The position numbers and the translations under genes were made by a program. The notes beneath the pieces are model-generated. The model saw nothing but the letters and a program-made list of their open reading frames with translations. It had not been told where the DNA came from and searched no databases. A DNA stretch of 7,282 nucleotides, taken from contig DAOVLE010000247.1 in NCBI GenBank assembly GCA_030631415.1, positions 1-7,282 on the forward strand, given 5' to 3'. Position 1 is the stretch's first letter. Every line of letters starts with the position of its first letter. Of this stretch, positions 1 to 6,165 are shown one piece after another. The stretch is from JAAEQG01 sp023133475 (lineage in GTDB: Bacteria > Planctomycetota > Phycisphaerae > UBA1845).

Positions 1-10
1 GATTCCCAAT

Positions 11-73
11 GTAGCGTCACCCCTTGTGGGTGACGAAAAACACGGGTGCGCCGCCCACAAGGGGCGACGCTAC
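11..73. repeat. GTAG-headed long inverted repeat
   Basis: Positions 11-30 and 54-73 are reverse complements at 19 of 20 bases (single A:C mismatch at 19/65), separated by a 23-base spacer. The left end reads GTAG and the right end CTAC. The left arm can also fold locally: CGTCACCC (15-22) pairs with GGGTGACG (28-35) around a CTTGT loop. No ORF of note covers it. The layout resembles paired REP-type elements (BIMEs) or a small MITE. It lies far upstream of the chemoreceptor gene and its flanking gene is outside the window. Confidence 0.75.
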
Positions 74-110
74 AGACTAAATCGACAAGCCCTTTAGCGA
101 CGGCGTAGAA

Positions 111-180
111 CATGGTCAAAAACCACCTCGAAAGGTCATCGGGCAAATCGTAACATTATCGAGGGTGGTCCTTGACCATG
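111..180. repeat. Imperfect inverted repeat, 20-bp arms
   Basis: The left arm at 111-130 begins CATGGTCAA and the right arm at 160-180 ends TTGACCATG. Nine outer bases pair perfectly, two do not, then ACCACC/GGTGGT pair, followed by one bulged base and three more pairs. The loop is 29 bases (131-159). It has no GTAG head and its sequence differs from the neighbouring hairpins, so it may be a separate repeat type or a large operator. Function unknown. Confidence 0.55.
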
Positions 181-193
181 ACACCCGCCGCGC

Positions 194-217
194 GTAGGTC
201 GGGTCTTCAGACCCGAC
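194..217. repeat. GTAG-headed short hairpin
   Basis: GTAG at 194-197 is followed directly by a perfect 9-bp stem: GTCGGGTCT (198-206) and AGACCCGAC (209-217), with TTC/TTCA at the turn. There is no T-run after it, so an intrinsic terminator is unlikely. A head of GTAG followed by a compact hairpin is the described layout of REP elements mobilised by RAYT (TnpA-REP) transposases. The centre closely matches the architecture of the hairpin at 3087-3105. Confidence 0.7.
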
Positions 218-219
218 AT

Positions 220-454
220 CCCCCTCTGATCGGATAACCGCTTGTTTTATTCCGATAAAACTGCCGCGCAGAGGCGGTTTTCGGCAGGTGTAAAAACACG
301 AGTGGGGAATCCGGATTCTTCTTGGCTCGGGCTGCTTTCCTCACGATATCCGAAACAGTCTCGGTAACACCTTGAGAAGGTGATTCAAGACAGTTCGTTG
401 TTGCGCTTCTGTTCACCTTCCATCTTGTCCTTTGAAAGAAGAAAGGCACGGACA
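220..454 (+). promoter_or_regulatory. Leader region of the chemoreceptor gene
   Basis: No credible gene is seen here; short ORFs on either strand lack any recognisable domain. Visible structure includes a small hairpin TTTTAT-TCCG-ATAAAA (245-260), two crossing 6-bp complementarities (236-241/274-279 and 261-266/282-287), a 12-bp palindrome GAATCCGGATTC (307-318), and a 6-bp stem CACCTT/AAGGTG with a 3-base loop (368-382). TCCGATAA at 251-258 matches 7 of 8 bases of the flagellar sigma-28 -10 element, but the expected -35 position is a poor match. The promoter and any RNA regulation therefore remain unassigned. Confidence 0.35.
434..446 (+). promoter_or_regulatory. Ribosome binding site deciding the chemoreceptor start
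   Basis: The purine-rich stretch GAAAGAAGAAAGG ends 8 bases before the ATG at 455. That ATG opens directly into a normal receptor N-terminus (MLKQMKLATK followed by a membrane span). The upstream in-frame GTG at 380 would add 25 residues without receptor character and lies in the arm of a small hairpin, so the 455 start is preferred. Confidence 0.6.
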
Positions 455-2764
455 ATGTTGAAACAAATGAAACTCGCAACCAAACTGGCTTTGGGCTTTG
501 GTGTCATGGTGGTCATCACCGGCGTTCTGGGGTACATGGGGTGGTCCAGCCTTGGCAAGGTCGAGCACAAGGTGGTTATCGGTGATGACGCCAACCGGTT
601 CATCAAAATCATCAATGACGCCCGACTGTCGGAGAAGAACTTCATCATGCGGGGCGATGAAAAGTACGCCCAGGAGATGCTTGGTCAGAAGGAAGCATTC
701 GACACGCTGGTGAAAGAGATTACCGCCAAGATGCAAATCGCCGCCGACAAACAATTGGTCGCGGAAATGCACGCCGAAGCGGGTACATACCTCGGACAGG
801 CGAAACAGTATGTTGACTTGGCGGGCAAGATTGCCGAACTGACCGCCGAGTCAGGCCCCATTACGCAATCCGCCCGGAATACTCAGAAACTCGCGGCCGA
901 TATGTGCAGCGACCAGGAGAAAAAACTTGCCGCTGTTATGGATGCCCAGGCAGAAGTGGCAGAAGGCAGCCGTGCCCACCTGGAGTGGGCCGGAACGGTC
1001 AAGGACTTCCTGGCAGATAAAGATGCGACCCTGAACGTGCAGACCGATGGCCATAAGTGTGCCTTCGGCCAATGGCTTGACAGCAGCGAGTTTGCTGAAC
1101 AGGCAGCTCATTGCGGACAGGAATTCAGAAATCTAATAGAGGGAGCGAGACAAAAACACCTGGAACTGCATAGCAGCGCGATAGAAATTGCCGCTGCCCG
1201 TAACGGTGAGACCGACACCTCATTGCAGGTTTATCAGCAGAAAACCGCTCCGCTACTGGACTTTATTCTTGGTGAATTTGAAAGATCTGAAGAAATACTC
1301 AAAGTCAAGGTAGCCGAAAGGCTGACGAATGTCAACGACGCCAAACGGATTAACGAATTGATCCTTGACACCCGAAGGCATGAAAAGAACTACTTCCTGC
1401 GGGGGGATGATGAATATGTCGAAAAAACAAATGGCCAGGCTGACAGCGCCATTGCTTTGGCTGAAGACCTCAAGTCCCGTTTCCGGCAGCAGGTGAACAA
1501 GGACCAGGTCCAGCAAGCTATTGACGCTTGCGTTACATACAAGAAGGCGTTTGCCGATGTCGTCAACTATAAGGGCGAGCAGAAAGTCTGTGAGGGCAAG
1601 ATGGTGACTGCCGCCCGCAAGCTTACCGAAGAGGCAAACAACCTTCGGGTAGCCAAGAAAGATGAGATGGAATCAGTTGCCGCCAGCGCCAATTTCATCA
1701 TGATTACGCTGGCAATTGCCGGCGTAGTGATTGGCGTGGTTCTCGCATTCGTGATCACCCGTGGGATCACCAAGCCGATCAACCGCATCATCGCCAGCCT
1801 CAATGAAGGAGCAGCCCAGGTGACCGACGCTGCGGGGCAGGTCTCCACGGCATCCCAGCAGTTGGCAGAGGGCGCCAGCGAACAGGCTTCTTCGTTGGAG
1901 GAGACCAGCAGCGCGTTGGAGGAGATGGCGGCAATGACCCGCACCAATGCCGAGAACGCCAAGCAGGCCAACTCGTTGAGCGATCAGGCCTTCACGGCGG
2001 CCAAGGAAGGCGACAAAACGATGGGGGACCTCAACGAAGCCATGAACGGAATCAACGAGTCGTCCGAGAAGATCAGCAAAATCATCAAGGTAATCGAGGA
2101 GGTTGCCTTTCAGACCAACCTGCTGGCGTTGAACGCGGCGGTTGAGGCGGCCCGAGCGGGCGAGCACGGCAAGGGTTTTGCCGTGGTGGCTGACGAGGTC
2201 CGCACCCTTGCCCAGCGATCGGCCCAGGCAGCCAGCGAAACCACCGAGCTGATCGAGGATTCGGTCAACAAAGCCAAGAAAGGCACTGAGGTGGCTAGCG
2301 AGGTGGGCAAGGCCTTAGGTGCCATCGTCGGTGACGTGACCAAGGTAACCGACTTGATTGGGGGCATCAGCCGGGCATCCCAGGAGCAGGCCCAAGGTGT
2401 CGATCAGGTCAACACCGCAGTGTCTCAGATGGACAAGGTGACGCAGCAGAACGCTGCCGGAGCAGAGGAGTCGGCGTCGGCGTCGGAGGAGTTGGCCGCC
2501 CAGGCCGTCGCGGTCAAGAGCGTGGTGGACGAGCTGGCGGGGCTGGTCTATGGCAAGCACGCCGGTTCCGATGCCTCGATGGGCCACAGCCTGTCTACGC
2601 CCACGGTCACCAAATCGCATGGCACCACCAAGGCATCAAGTTTCAATAAGGGCTCACTCGCGAGTCGGCACGGCGAAGCGATGCCGGCCAACTGCAACAA
2701 GCAGGGCGGGGCTTCCGAGGAGTTTCTGTCACTCGATGGCAACGACAAATTGGGGGAATTCTAG
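455..2764 (+). CDS. Methyl-accepting chemotaxis protein, HBM-like sensor with embedded CZB zinc domain
   Basis: Inner-membrane chemoreceptor of 769 residues that should signal to CheA/CheW. Seen in order: membrane span about 10-30; first HBM-like helical module with EKNFIMRGDEKY at 60-71; a CZB-type zinc motif with H175, W178, C202-A-F-G-Q-W207 and H235-x3-H239; second HBM-like module with EKNYFLRGDDEY at 310-321; membrane span about 413-434; signalling hairpin with its tip around EVAFQTNLLALNAAVEAARA at 549-568. Glu/Ala/Ser pairs around 471-494 and 666-680 look like methylation helices. After the second span only a short KPI segment precedes the signalling helix, so a full HAMP domain is missing. 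A 70-residue flexible tail ends in DGNDKLGEF; there is no NWETF-type CheR tether. Spacing in the CZB motif (23 residues from W to C, 27 from W to H) fits the published consensus as I recall it. The ligand is unknown; zinc- or oxidant-linked sensing is inference. The gene is followed by a strong inverted repeat. Confidence 0.93.
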   Translation: MLKQMKLATKLALGFGVMVVITGVLGYMGWSSLGKVEHKVVIGDDANRFIKIINDARLSEKNFIMRGDEKYAQEMLGQKEAFDTLVKEITAKMQIAADKQLVAEMHAEAGTYLGQAKQYVDLAGKIAELTAESGPITQSARNTQKLAADMCSDQEKKLAAVMDAQAEVAEGSRAHLEWAGTVKDFLADKDATLNVQTDGHKCAFGQWLDSSEFAEQAAHCGQEFRNLIEGARQKHLELHSSAIEIAAARNGETDTSLQVYQQKTAPLLDFILGEFERSEEILKVKVAERLTNVNDAKRINELILDTRRHEKNYFLRGDDEYVEKTNGQADSAIALAEDLKSRFRQQVNKDQVQQAIDACVTYKKAFADVVNYKGEQKVCEGKMVTAARKLTEEANNLRVAKKDEMESVAASANFIMITLAIAGVVIGVVLAFVITRGITKPINRIIASLNEGAAQVTDAAGQVSTASQQLAEGASEQASSLEETSSALEEMAAMTRTNAENAKQANSLSDQAFTAAKEGDKTMGDLNEAMNGINESSEKISKIIKVIEEVAFQTNLLALNAAVEAARAGEHGKGFAVVADEVRTLAQRSAQAASETTELIEDSVNKAKKGTEVASEVGKALGAIVGDVTKVTDLIGGISRASQEQAQGVDQVNTAVSQMDKVTQQNAAGAEESASASEELAAQAVAVKSVVDELAGLVYGKHAGSDASMGHSLSTPTVTKSHGTTKASSFNKGSLASRHGEAMPANCNKQGGASEEFLSLDGNDKLGEF

Positions 2765-2777
2765 CAACCTGTAGCGG

Positions 2778-2815
2778 TGGGGGACGCGAATGCTTGACAC
2801 GATTCGCGTCCCCCA
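2778..2815. terminator. Perfect 14-bp inverted repeat after the chemoreceptor gene; possible terminator
   Basis: TGGGGGACGCGAAT (2778-2791) and ATTCGCGTCCCCCA (2802-2815) pair without mismatch around a 10-base loop, 13 bases after the chemoreceptor stop codon. Position and strength suggest transcription termination or 3'-end protection, but the bases that follow (GACGTAGG) contain no T-run, so it is not a classical intrinsic terminator. GTAG also occurs at 2771-2774, so it may instead belong to the dispersed hairpin family. Confidence 0.45.
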
Positions 2816-2818
2816 GAC

Positions 2819-2909
2819 GTAGGGTGGGTGGAACCTCGCGGAGCGAGGTGGAACCCGCCAACCGGTGCGGTGGGTTTCGCTTCGCTCCGCGAAGCTACAC
2901 CCACTCTAC
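2819..2909. repeat. GTAG-headed compound hairpin repeat
   Basis: The outer arms GTAGGGTGGGT (2819-2829) and ACCCACTCTAC (2899-2909) pair at 10 of 11 positions. Inside are two perfect hairpins: CCTCGC-GGA-GCGAGG (2834-2848) and GCTTCGC-TCC-GCGAAGC (2879-2895); GTGGGT (2870-2875) also pairs with ACCCAC (2899-2904). GGTGGAACCCGCC at 2847-2859 is the exact reverse complement of 5996-6008 in the other large spacer, showing a repeat family with copies at two loci. The element is read-through in the kinase frame but looks non-coding. Confidence 0.75.
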
Positions 2910-2941
2910 AGGGAACTCTACACCCCTGCGTGAGGTTTTTT

Positions 2942-2980
2942 CAGAGCAGAGGGCGCAGAGACCACGGAGGCAAAGAGAAC
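2942..2980. repeat. Degenerate CAGAG-type purine repeat
   Basis: CAGAG occurs at 2942, 2947 and 2956, followed by related ACGGAGG (2964) and CAAAGAGAAC (2971). Similar degenerate 'gcagagg/cacagag' stretches are familiar in intergenic DNA of several environmental lineages, from memory. It sits just before the first ATG of the kinase reading frame. The GGAGG inside it lies 18 bases from that ATG, too far for a typical ribosome binding site. Confidence 0.4.
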
Positions 2981-2988
2981 AAAAAGTT

Positions 2989-5928
2989 ATGGAAGTTTAC
3001 TGGGGAAAGCTCATGTGTGGGTTCCCCACCCCGTTTCGCCGGTCCGAAGGACCGGCGAACGGGATGGGGAACTCACCGCCTGTTGCGGCAGGTTTTCAAC
3101 CTGCCCTACTCCGGCCGCTCCCTTACGGTCGCGGTACTGATTGGTTCGAGTCGGTCCCCCACCCCGGCCACTTTGCGGTTCGCATTGCGGTTACGGTGCT
3201 GCTTGCACTGCTCACGGGAAGGCCTGGCTTGGCACGGGAGGAGCGGCACAGCCCAGTCAAAATTGGCGTGCAGGTTAAACGAAACACGGAAAGATGCCTG
3301 GAGAAGTGGAACCCTACCGCCCAGTATCTCACCGATCAGGTTCCCGGGCATGCATTCGTCATCGTTCCCCTCGGTTTCGAGGAGGTTTGCCCTGCCGTTG
3401 AATGCGGCGAAGTGGATTTCGCACTCGCCAACCCGGGTTTGTACGTGGAAATAGAGGCCCGCTACGGCGCGATGCGCCTGGTGACATTGAAAAACCTTCG
3501 CCTGGGGACCGGGTGCACCGAGTTCGGCGGAGTGATTTTTCGCAGGTCCGACCGCCATAACCTCAAGCATCTGATTGACCTCAAAGGCAAGACCTTCATG
3601 GCCCCCAGCGAACGTTCCTTGGTAGCATGGCTGGCGGTTTGGAGGGAACTGAAGGAGGCGGGCGTGGACCCTTATGGTGACTTCGCCGATTTGCGGTTCG
3701 GCGGCTCACATGACGCGGTGGTCGATGCGGTGCGTGCAGGCAAGGTCGATGCCGGTTCCGTGCGGACCGATACGCTTGAGCGGATGGCGATGGAAGGCAA
3801 GATCGTGCTGGAGGACTTCCGGGTGTTCCACGAACATGGCGGCAAAGAGGCCCATCTGCCTTTTCTGCACTCCACCCGGGCTTATCCGGAATGGCCTTTT
3901 GCCAAGGTTAAGCACACCTCCAATGAATTGGCTCAGGAGGTGACGATTGCCCTGTTGGGCATGCCGCCGGGCAGTGCGGTGGCCCAGGCCGCCAAGTGTG
4001 TCGGTTGGACGGTCCCACTCAACTACCAACCCGTGCACGAGGGTCTGAAGGAACTGCGAATAGGACCCTACAAAGACTTTGGAAAAGTAGCCATTGGTGA
4101 TGTGCTCAGGCAGTATTGGCTTTGGATTGCATCGTTTGTCGTTTTACTGGGAAGTATGGTTGTCACCGTCCTCTGGGCGTTACGATCTTTGTCCAGGCGT
4201 AAGCGAGCGGAGAAAATGCTGCGGGAGTCTGAGCATCGTCACCGGGCAATCACCGAGAGTGCCCAGGATGCCATCATCGCATCAGACGCTCGGGGCAACA
4301 TCCGCTTCTGGAACTCCGCTGCGGAGAAGATCTTCGGGTTTGCTGCCGCCGAGGCAGTCGGCAAGAACATGATGGGCCTTATTGCCCCACCACAGTACCA
4401 CCACGCCATGCGACAGGGGCTGGACAAGTTCGCTCACCCCGGTAGCGGGGCGGCGGTCGGCAACACGTTGGAGCTAACCGCCCTGCGGAAGGACGGCACG
4501 GAATTCCCCATTGAGATTTCGATTTCCCAGTACCGTGACCAAGACGGATTTGTTGCGATGGCGGTGGTGCGAGACATCACCGATCGCAAGCAAGTGGAGC
4601 ACGAGTTGCACAACAGCAATGCCAGGATGGGCGAAGCACTGAAACGTGAGAAGTGTGCCTCGATGCAGCTCGAAGCCGCCATGCAACAGCTTAAAGCCGC
4701 AACTCAGGAGGCTCAGGCGGCTACACGTGCCAAAAGCCTGTTCCTGGCAAACATGAGCCACGAAATCCGCACCCCAATGACCGCCATCCTGGGATTCGCC
4801 GACGTGCTGCTCGAAAACGGCAACCTCGACAAAGCCCCGCTCGAGAGAATCGAAGCCGCACATACCATCAAACGCAACGGCGAATACCTGATCAGAATTA
4901 TCAACGACATCCTCGACCTGTCCAAGATCGAGGCGGGCAAGATGATCATCGAGCGAATTAGCTGCTCGCCTTGCCGGATCATCGACGAGGTGGCTTCGCT
5001 GGTGCGTATGCGAGCCGAAGCCAAGGGTCTGTCGCTGGGCATCGAGTGCCTCGGATCCATCCCCGAAACTGTTCACACCGATCCCACCCGCCTGCGGCAG
5101 ATTCTCCTCAACCTGATCGACAACGCAATCAAGTTCACCTCCTCCGGTGGCATACGGCTCATCACCAGCCTTGTAAAAGATTCGGGCTCTGAGACCTTTG
5201 AACCCTGCCTTCAGTTCGATGTTGTGGACACCGGCGTGGGCATACCCGCAGACCAGATCAGCACGCTGTTTGAGCCCTTCACTCAAGCGGATAGTTCCAC
5301 GACCCGCAAGTTCGGTGGCACGGGTCTCGGTTTGACGATCAGCAAGCAACTGGCTCGCTTGCTTGGTGGGGACATCGAGATGGTCGAAAGTCAGCCGAGC
5401 GTCGGGACGCGTTTCCGCCTCACCGTAAGCACCGGGCCGCTGAAGGGGGTGAAGATGGTCACAGAACCGTTTTCGACCTCCGCGCCCGCTCCCGAAGCGC
5501 CCTCCCCCGCAGCCGGCGCCGAGCAAACCAACCTGCACAACTGCCGCGTTCTGCTGGCTGAGGATGGGCTTGACAACCAGCGACTTATTGCTCATGTGTT
5601 GAAAAAGGCTGGTGCGGAAGTGACTGTGGTGGAGAACGGCAAACTTGCGGTTGACGCAGCCCTGGAGGAACGTGCGGCGGGCAATCCGTTTGACGTAATC
5701 CTGATGGACATGCAGATGCCGGTGATGGACGGCTACGAGGCGACCAGGTTGCTCCGCAGCCAAGGCTACACCAGCCCCATCATCGCCCTGACCGCCCATG
5801 CCATGGCAGGCGACCAGGAGAAGTGCATCAACGCCGGATGCGACGCTTATGCCACTAAACCAATAGACCGCAAAAAGCTCCTGCAACTAATCCGAACCCA
5901 TACCAACGCCGTTTCAACCACGGTATAG
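2989..5928 (+). CDS. Hybrid sensor histidine kinase with PhnD-like periplasmic binding domain
   Basis: Membrane hybrid histidine kinase, 979 residues from the ATG at 2989. Seen in order: hydrophobic export segment about 63-82 (VRIAVTVLLALL, then GLA); periplasmic PhnD/phosphonate-binding-like domain about 89-365 with GEVDFALANP (140-149), DAGSVRTDTLE (254-264) and PEWPFA (300-305); membrane span about 377-398; PAS about 415-535 ending DITDRK; coiled coil about 532-583; HisKA with MSHEIRTPM and phospho-acceptor H591 (codon 4759-4761); HATPase with N712, DTGVGI (747-752) and GGTGLGLTIS (776-785); Ala/Pro-rich linker about 821-847; receiver with acidic E858/D859, phospho-acceptor D907 (5707-5709), T935 and K957. 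All catalytic residues look intact. Similar PhnD-type sensor domains occur in TtrS-like kinases, but the ligand here is unknown. The start is uncertain: the open frame extends back to a TTG at 2794, and ATGs at 3013 and 3064 are alternatives. No ATG, GTG or TTG lies between 3064 and the export segment, so hairpin repeat DNA is probably translated. Confidence 0.9.
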   Translation: MEVYWGKLMCGFPTPFRRSEGPANGMGNSPPVAAGFQPALLRPLPYGRGTDWFESVPHPGHFAVRIAVTVLLALLTGRPGLAREERHSPVKIGVQVKRNTERCLEKWNPTAQYLTDQVPGHAFVIVPLGFEEVCPAVECGEVDFALANPGLYVEIEARYGAMRLVTLKNLRLGTGCTEFGGVIFRRSDRHNLKHLIDLKGKTFMAPSERSLVAWLAVWRELKEAGVDPYGDFADLRFGGSHDAVVDAVRAGKVDAGSVRTDTLERMAMEGKIVLEDFRVFHEHGGKEAHLPFLHSTRAYPEWPFAKVKHTSNELAQEVTIALLGMPPGSAVAQAAKCVGWTVPLNYQPVHEGLKELRIGPYKDFGKVAIGDVLRQYWLWIASFVVLLGSMVVTVLWALRSLSRRKRAEKMLRESEHRHRAITESAQDAIIASDARGNIRFWNSAAEKIFGFAAAEAVGKNMMGLIAPPQYHHAMRQGLDKFAHPGSGAAVGNTLELTALRKDGTEFPIEISISQYRDQDGFVAMAVVRDITDRKQVEHELHNSNARMGEALKREKCASMQLEAAMQQLKAATQEAQAATRAKSLFLANMSHEIRTPMTAILGFADVLLENGNLDKAPLERIEAAHTIKRNGEYLIRIINDILDLSKIEAGKMIIERISCSPCRIIDEVASLVRMRAEAKGLSLGIECLGSIPETVHTDPTRLRQILLNLIDNAIKFTSSGGIRLITSLVKDSGSETFEPCLQFDVVDTGVGIPADQISTLFEPFTQADSSTTRKFGGTGLGLTISKQLARLLGGDIEMVESQPSVGTRFRLTVSTGPLKGVKMVTEPFSTSAPAPEAPSPAAGAEQTNLHNCRVLLAEDGLDNQRLIAHVLKKAGAEVTVVENGKLAVDAALEERAAGNPFDVILMDMQMPVMDGYEATRLLRSQGYTSPIIALTAHAMAGDQEKCINAGCDAYATKPIDRKKLLQLIRTHTNAVSTTV
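3019..3074. repeat. Long hairpin repeat inside the kinase start region
   Basis: Positions 3019-3045 and 3049-3074 are reverse complements apart from two mismatches and one bulged T, around a GAA loop; the inner 9 bp (CGCCGGTCC/GGACCGGCG) are perfect. It contains the candidate start ATG at 3064 and would be translated if 2989 or 3013 is used. A stem this strong in an mRNA start region could hinder ribosome loading. It most likely is a dispersed intergenic element captured by the reading frame. Confidence 0.7.
3087..3105. repeat. Short TTCA-centred hairpin repeat
   Basis: GGCAGGTT (3087-3094) pairs perfectly with AACCTGCC (3098-3105) around a TTC loop. It has the same plan as the 198-217 hairpin (GGGTCT-TC-AGACCC). 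In the kinase frame it encodes AAGFQPA, a peptide typical of translated repeat DNA rather than of a signal sequence. Confidence 0.6.
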
Positions 5929-5991
5929 TGGAGAATTGAGAATTGAGAATTGAGAACGCTGGAACGACTCCCAGTTGTTCTGACCGGCGGT

Positions 5992-6012
5992 GTAGGGCGG
6001 GTTCCACCCGCC
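5992..6012. repeat. GTAG-headed short hairpin
   Basis: GTAG (5992-5995 region, with T at 5993) leads into GGCGGGT (5996-6002), which pairs perfectly with ACCCGCC (6006-6012) around TCC. The 13 bases GGCGGGTTCCACC are the exact reverse complement of 2847-2859, linking it to the compound repeat between the two plus-strand genes. It begins 64 bases after the kinase stop but has no following T-run. Confidence 0.7.
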
Positions 6013-6123
6013 TTCTTACTGCTCCACGAAGTAGTTTCCCCATCACACGCGACGTTGTAAATGACATACCCTCAAGGTGTAATGAATAACCCCGGTTGAT
6101 TTCGTCTAGTTCATTCTCGGTTT

Positions 6124-6165
6124 TTCACGCTCCAGTCTTCACGCTCTCTTCTACACGCTCCCCTT
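6124..6165. repeat. Three degenerate 14-bp tandem repeats
   Basis: CACGCTC recurs at 6126, 6140 and 6154, exactly 14 bases apart, within units of the form TTCACGCTCCAGTC. Flanking bases of the units are partly conserved (TTC or TAC before, pyrimidine-rich after). It lies inside the spacer bracketed by inverted arrays. Regular spacing could suit repeated protein binding, but nothing shows this. Confidence 0.5.

Noticed and set aside
220..454. Cyclic-di-GMP (GEMM) riboswitch in the chemoreceptor leader
   Set aside because: Such riboswitches often precede chemoreceptor genes, but the conserved core segments of the class are not seen here.
207..479. 90-residue minus-strand open frame in the leader
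   Set aside because: It overlaps the chemoreceptor start and leader structures, with no ribosome site, domain or signal that supports it as a gene.
2470..2484. TCGGCG microrepeat
   Set aside because: It encodes an Ala/Ser stretch in the chemoreceptor methylation helix and needs no further explanation.
2921..2941. Intrinsic terminator ending in the T-run near 2935-2941
   Set aside because: The T-run is preceded by only a 3-bp potential stem (CCT/AGG), too weak to support a terminator call.
2794..2988. TTG at 2794 as the true kinase start
   Set aside because: It lies in the loop of the 2778-2815 palindrome, has no ribosome binding site, and would add 65 residues encoded by repeat DNA.
2828..3454. 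208-residue open frame in another plus-strand frame
   Set aside because: It reads through hairpin repeats and then the coding DNA of the PhnD-like domain in the wrong frame; the product has no recognisable fold or signal.
4474..5886. 470-residue open frame on the minus strand inside the kinase gene
   Set aside because: It lies opposite intact kinase, ATPase and receiver motifs, shows no domain of its own, and has the composition expected of an antisense frame in GC-rich coding DNA.
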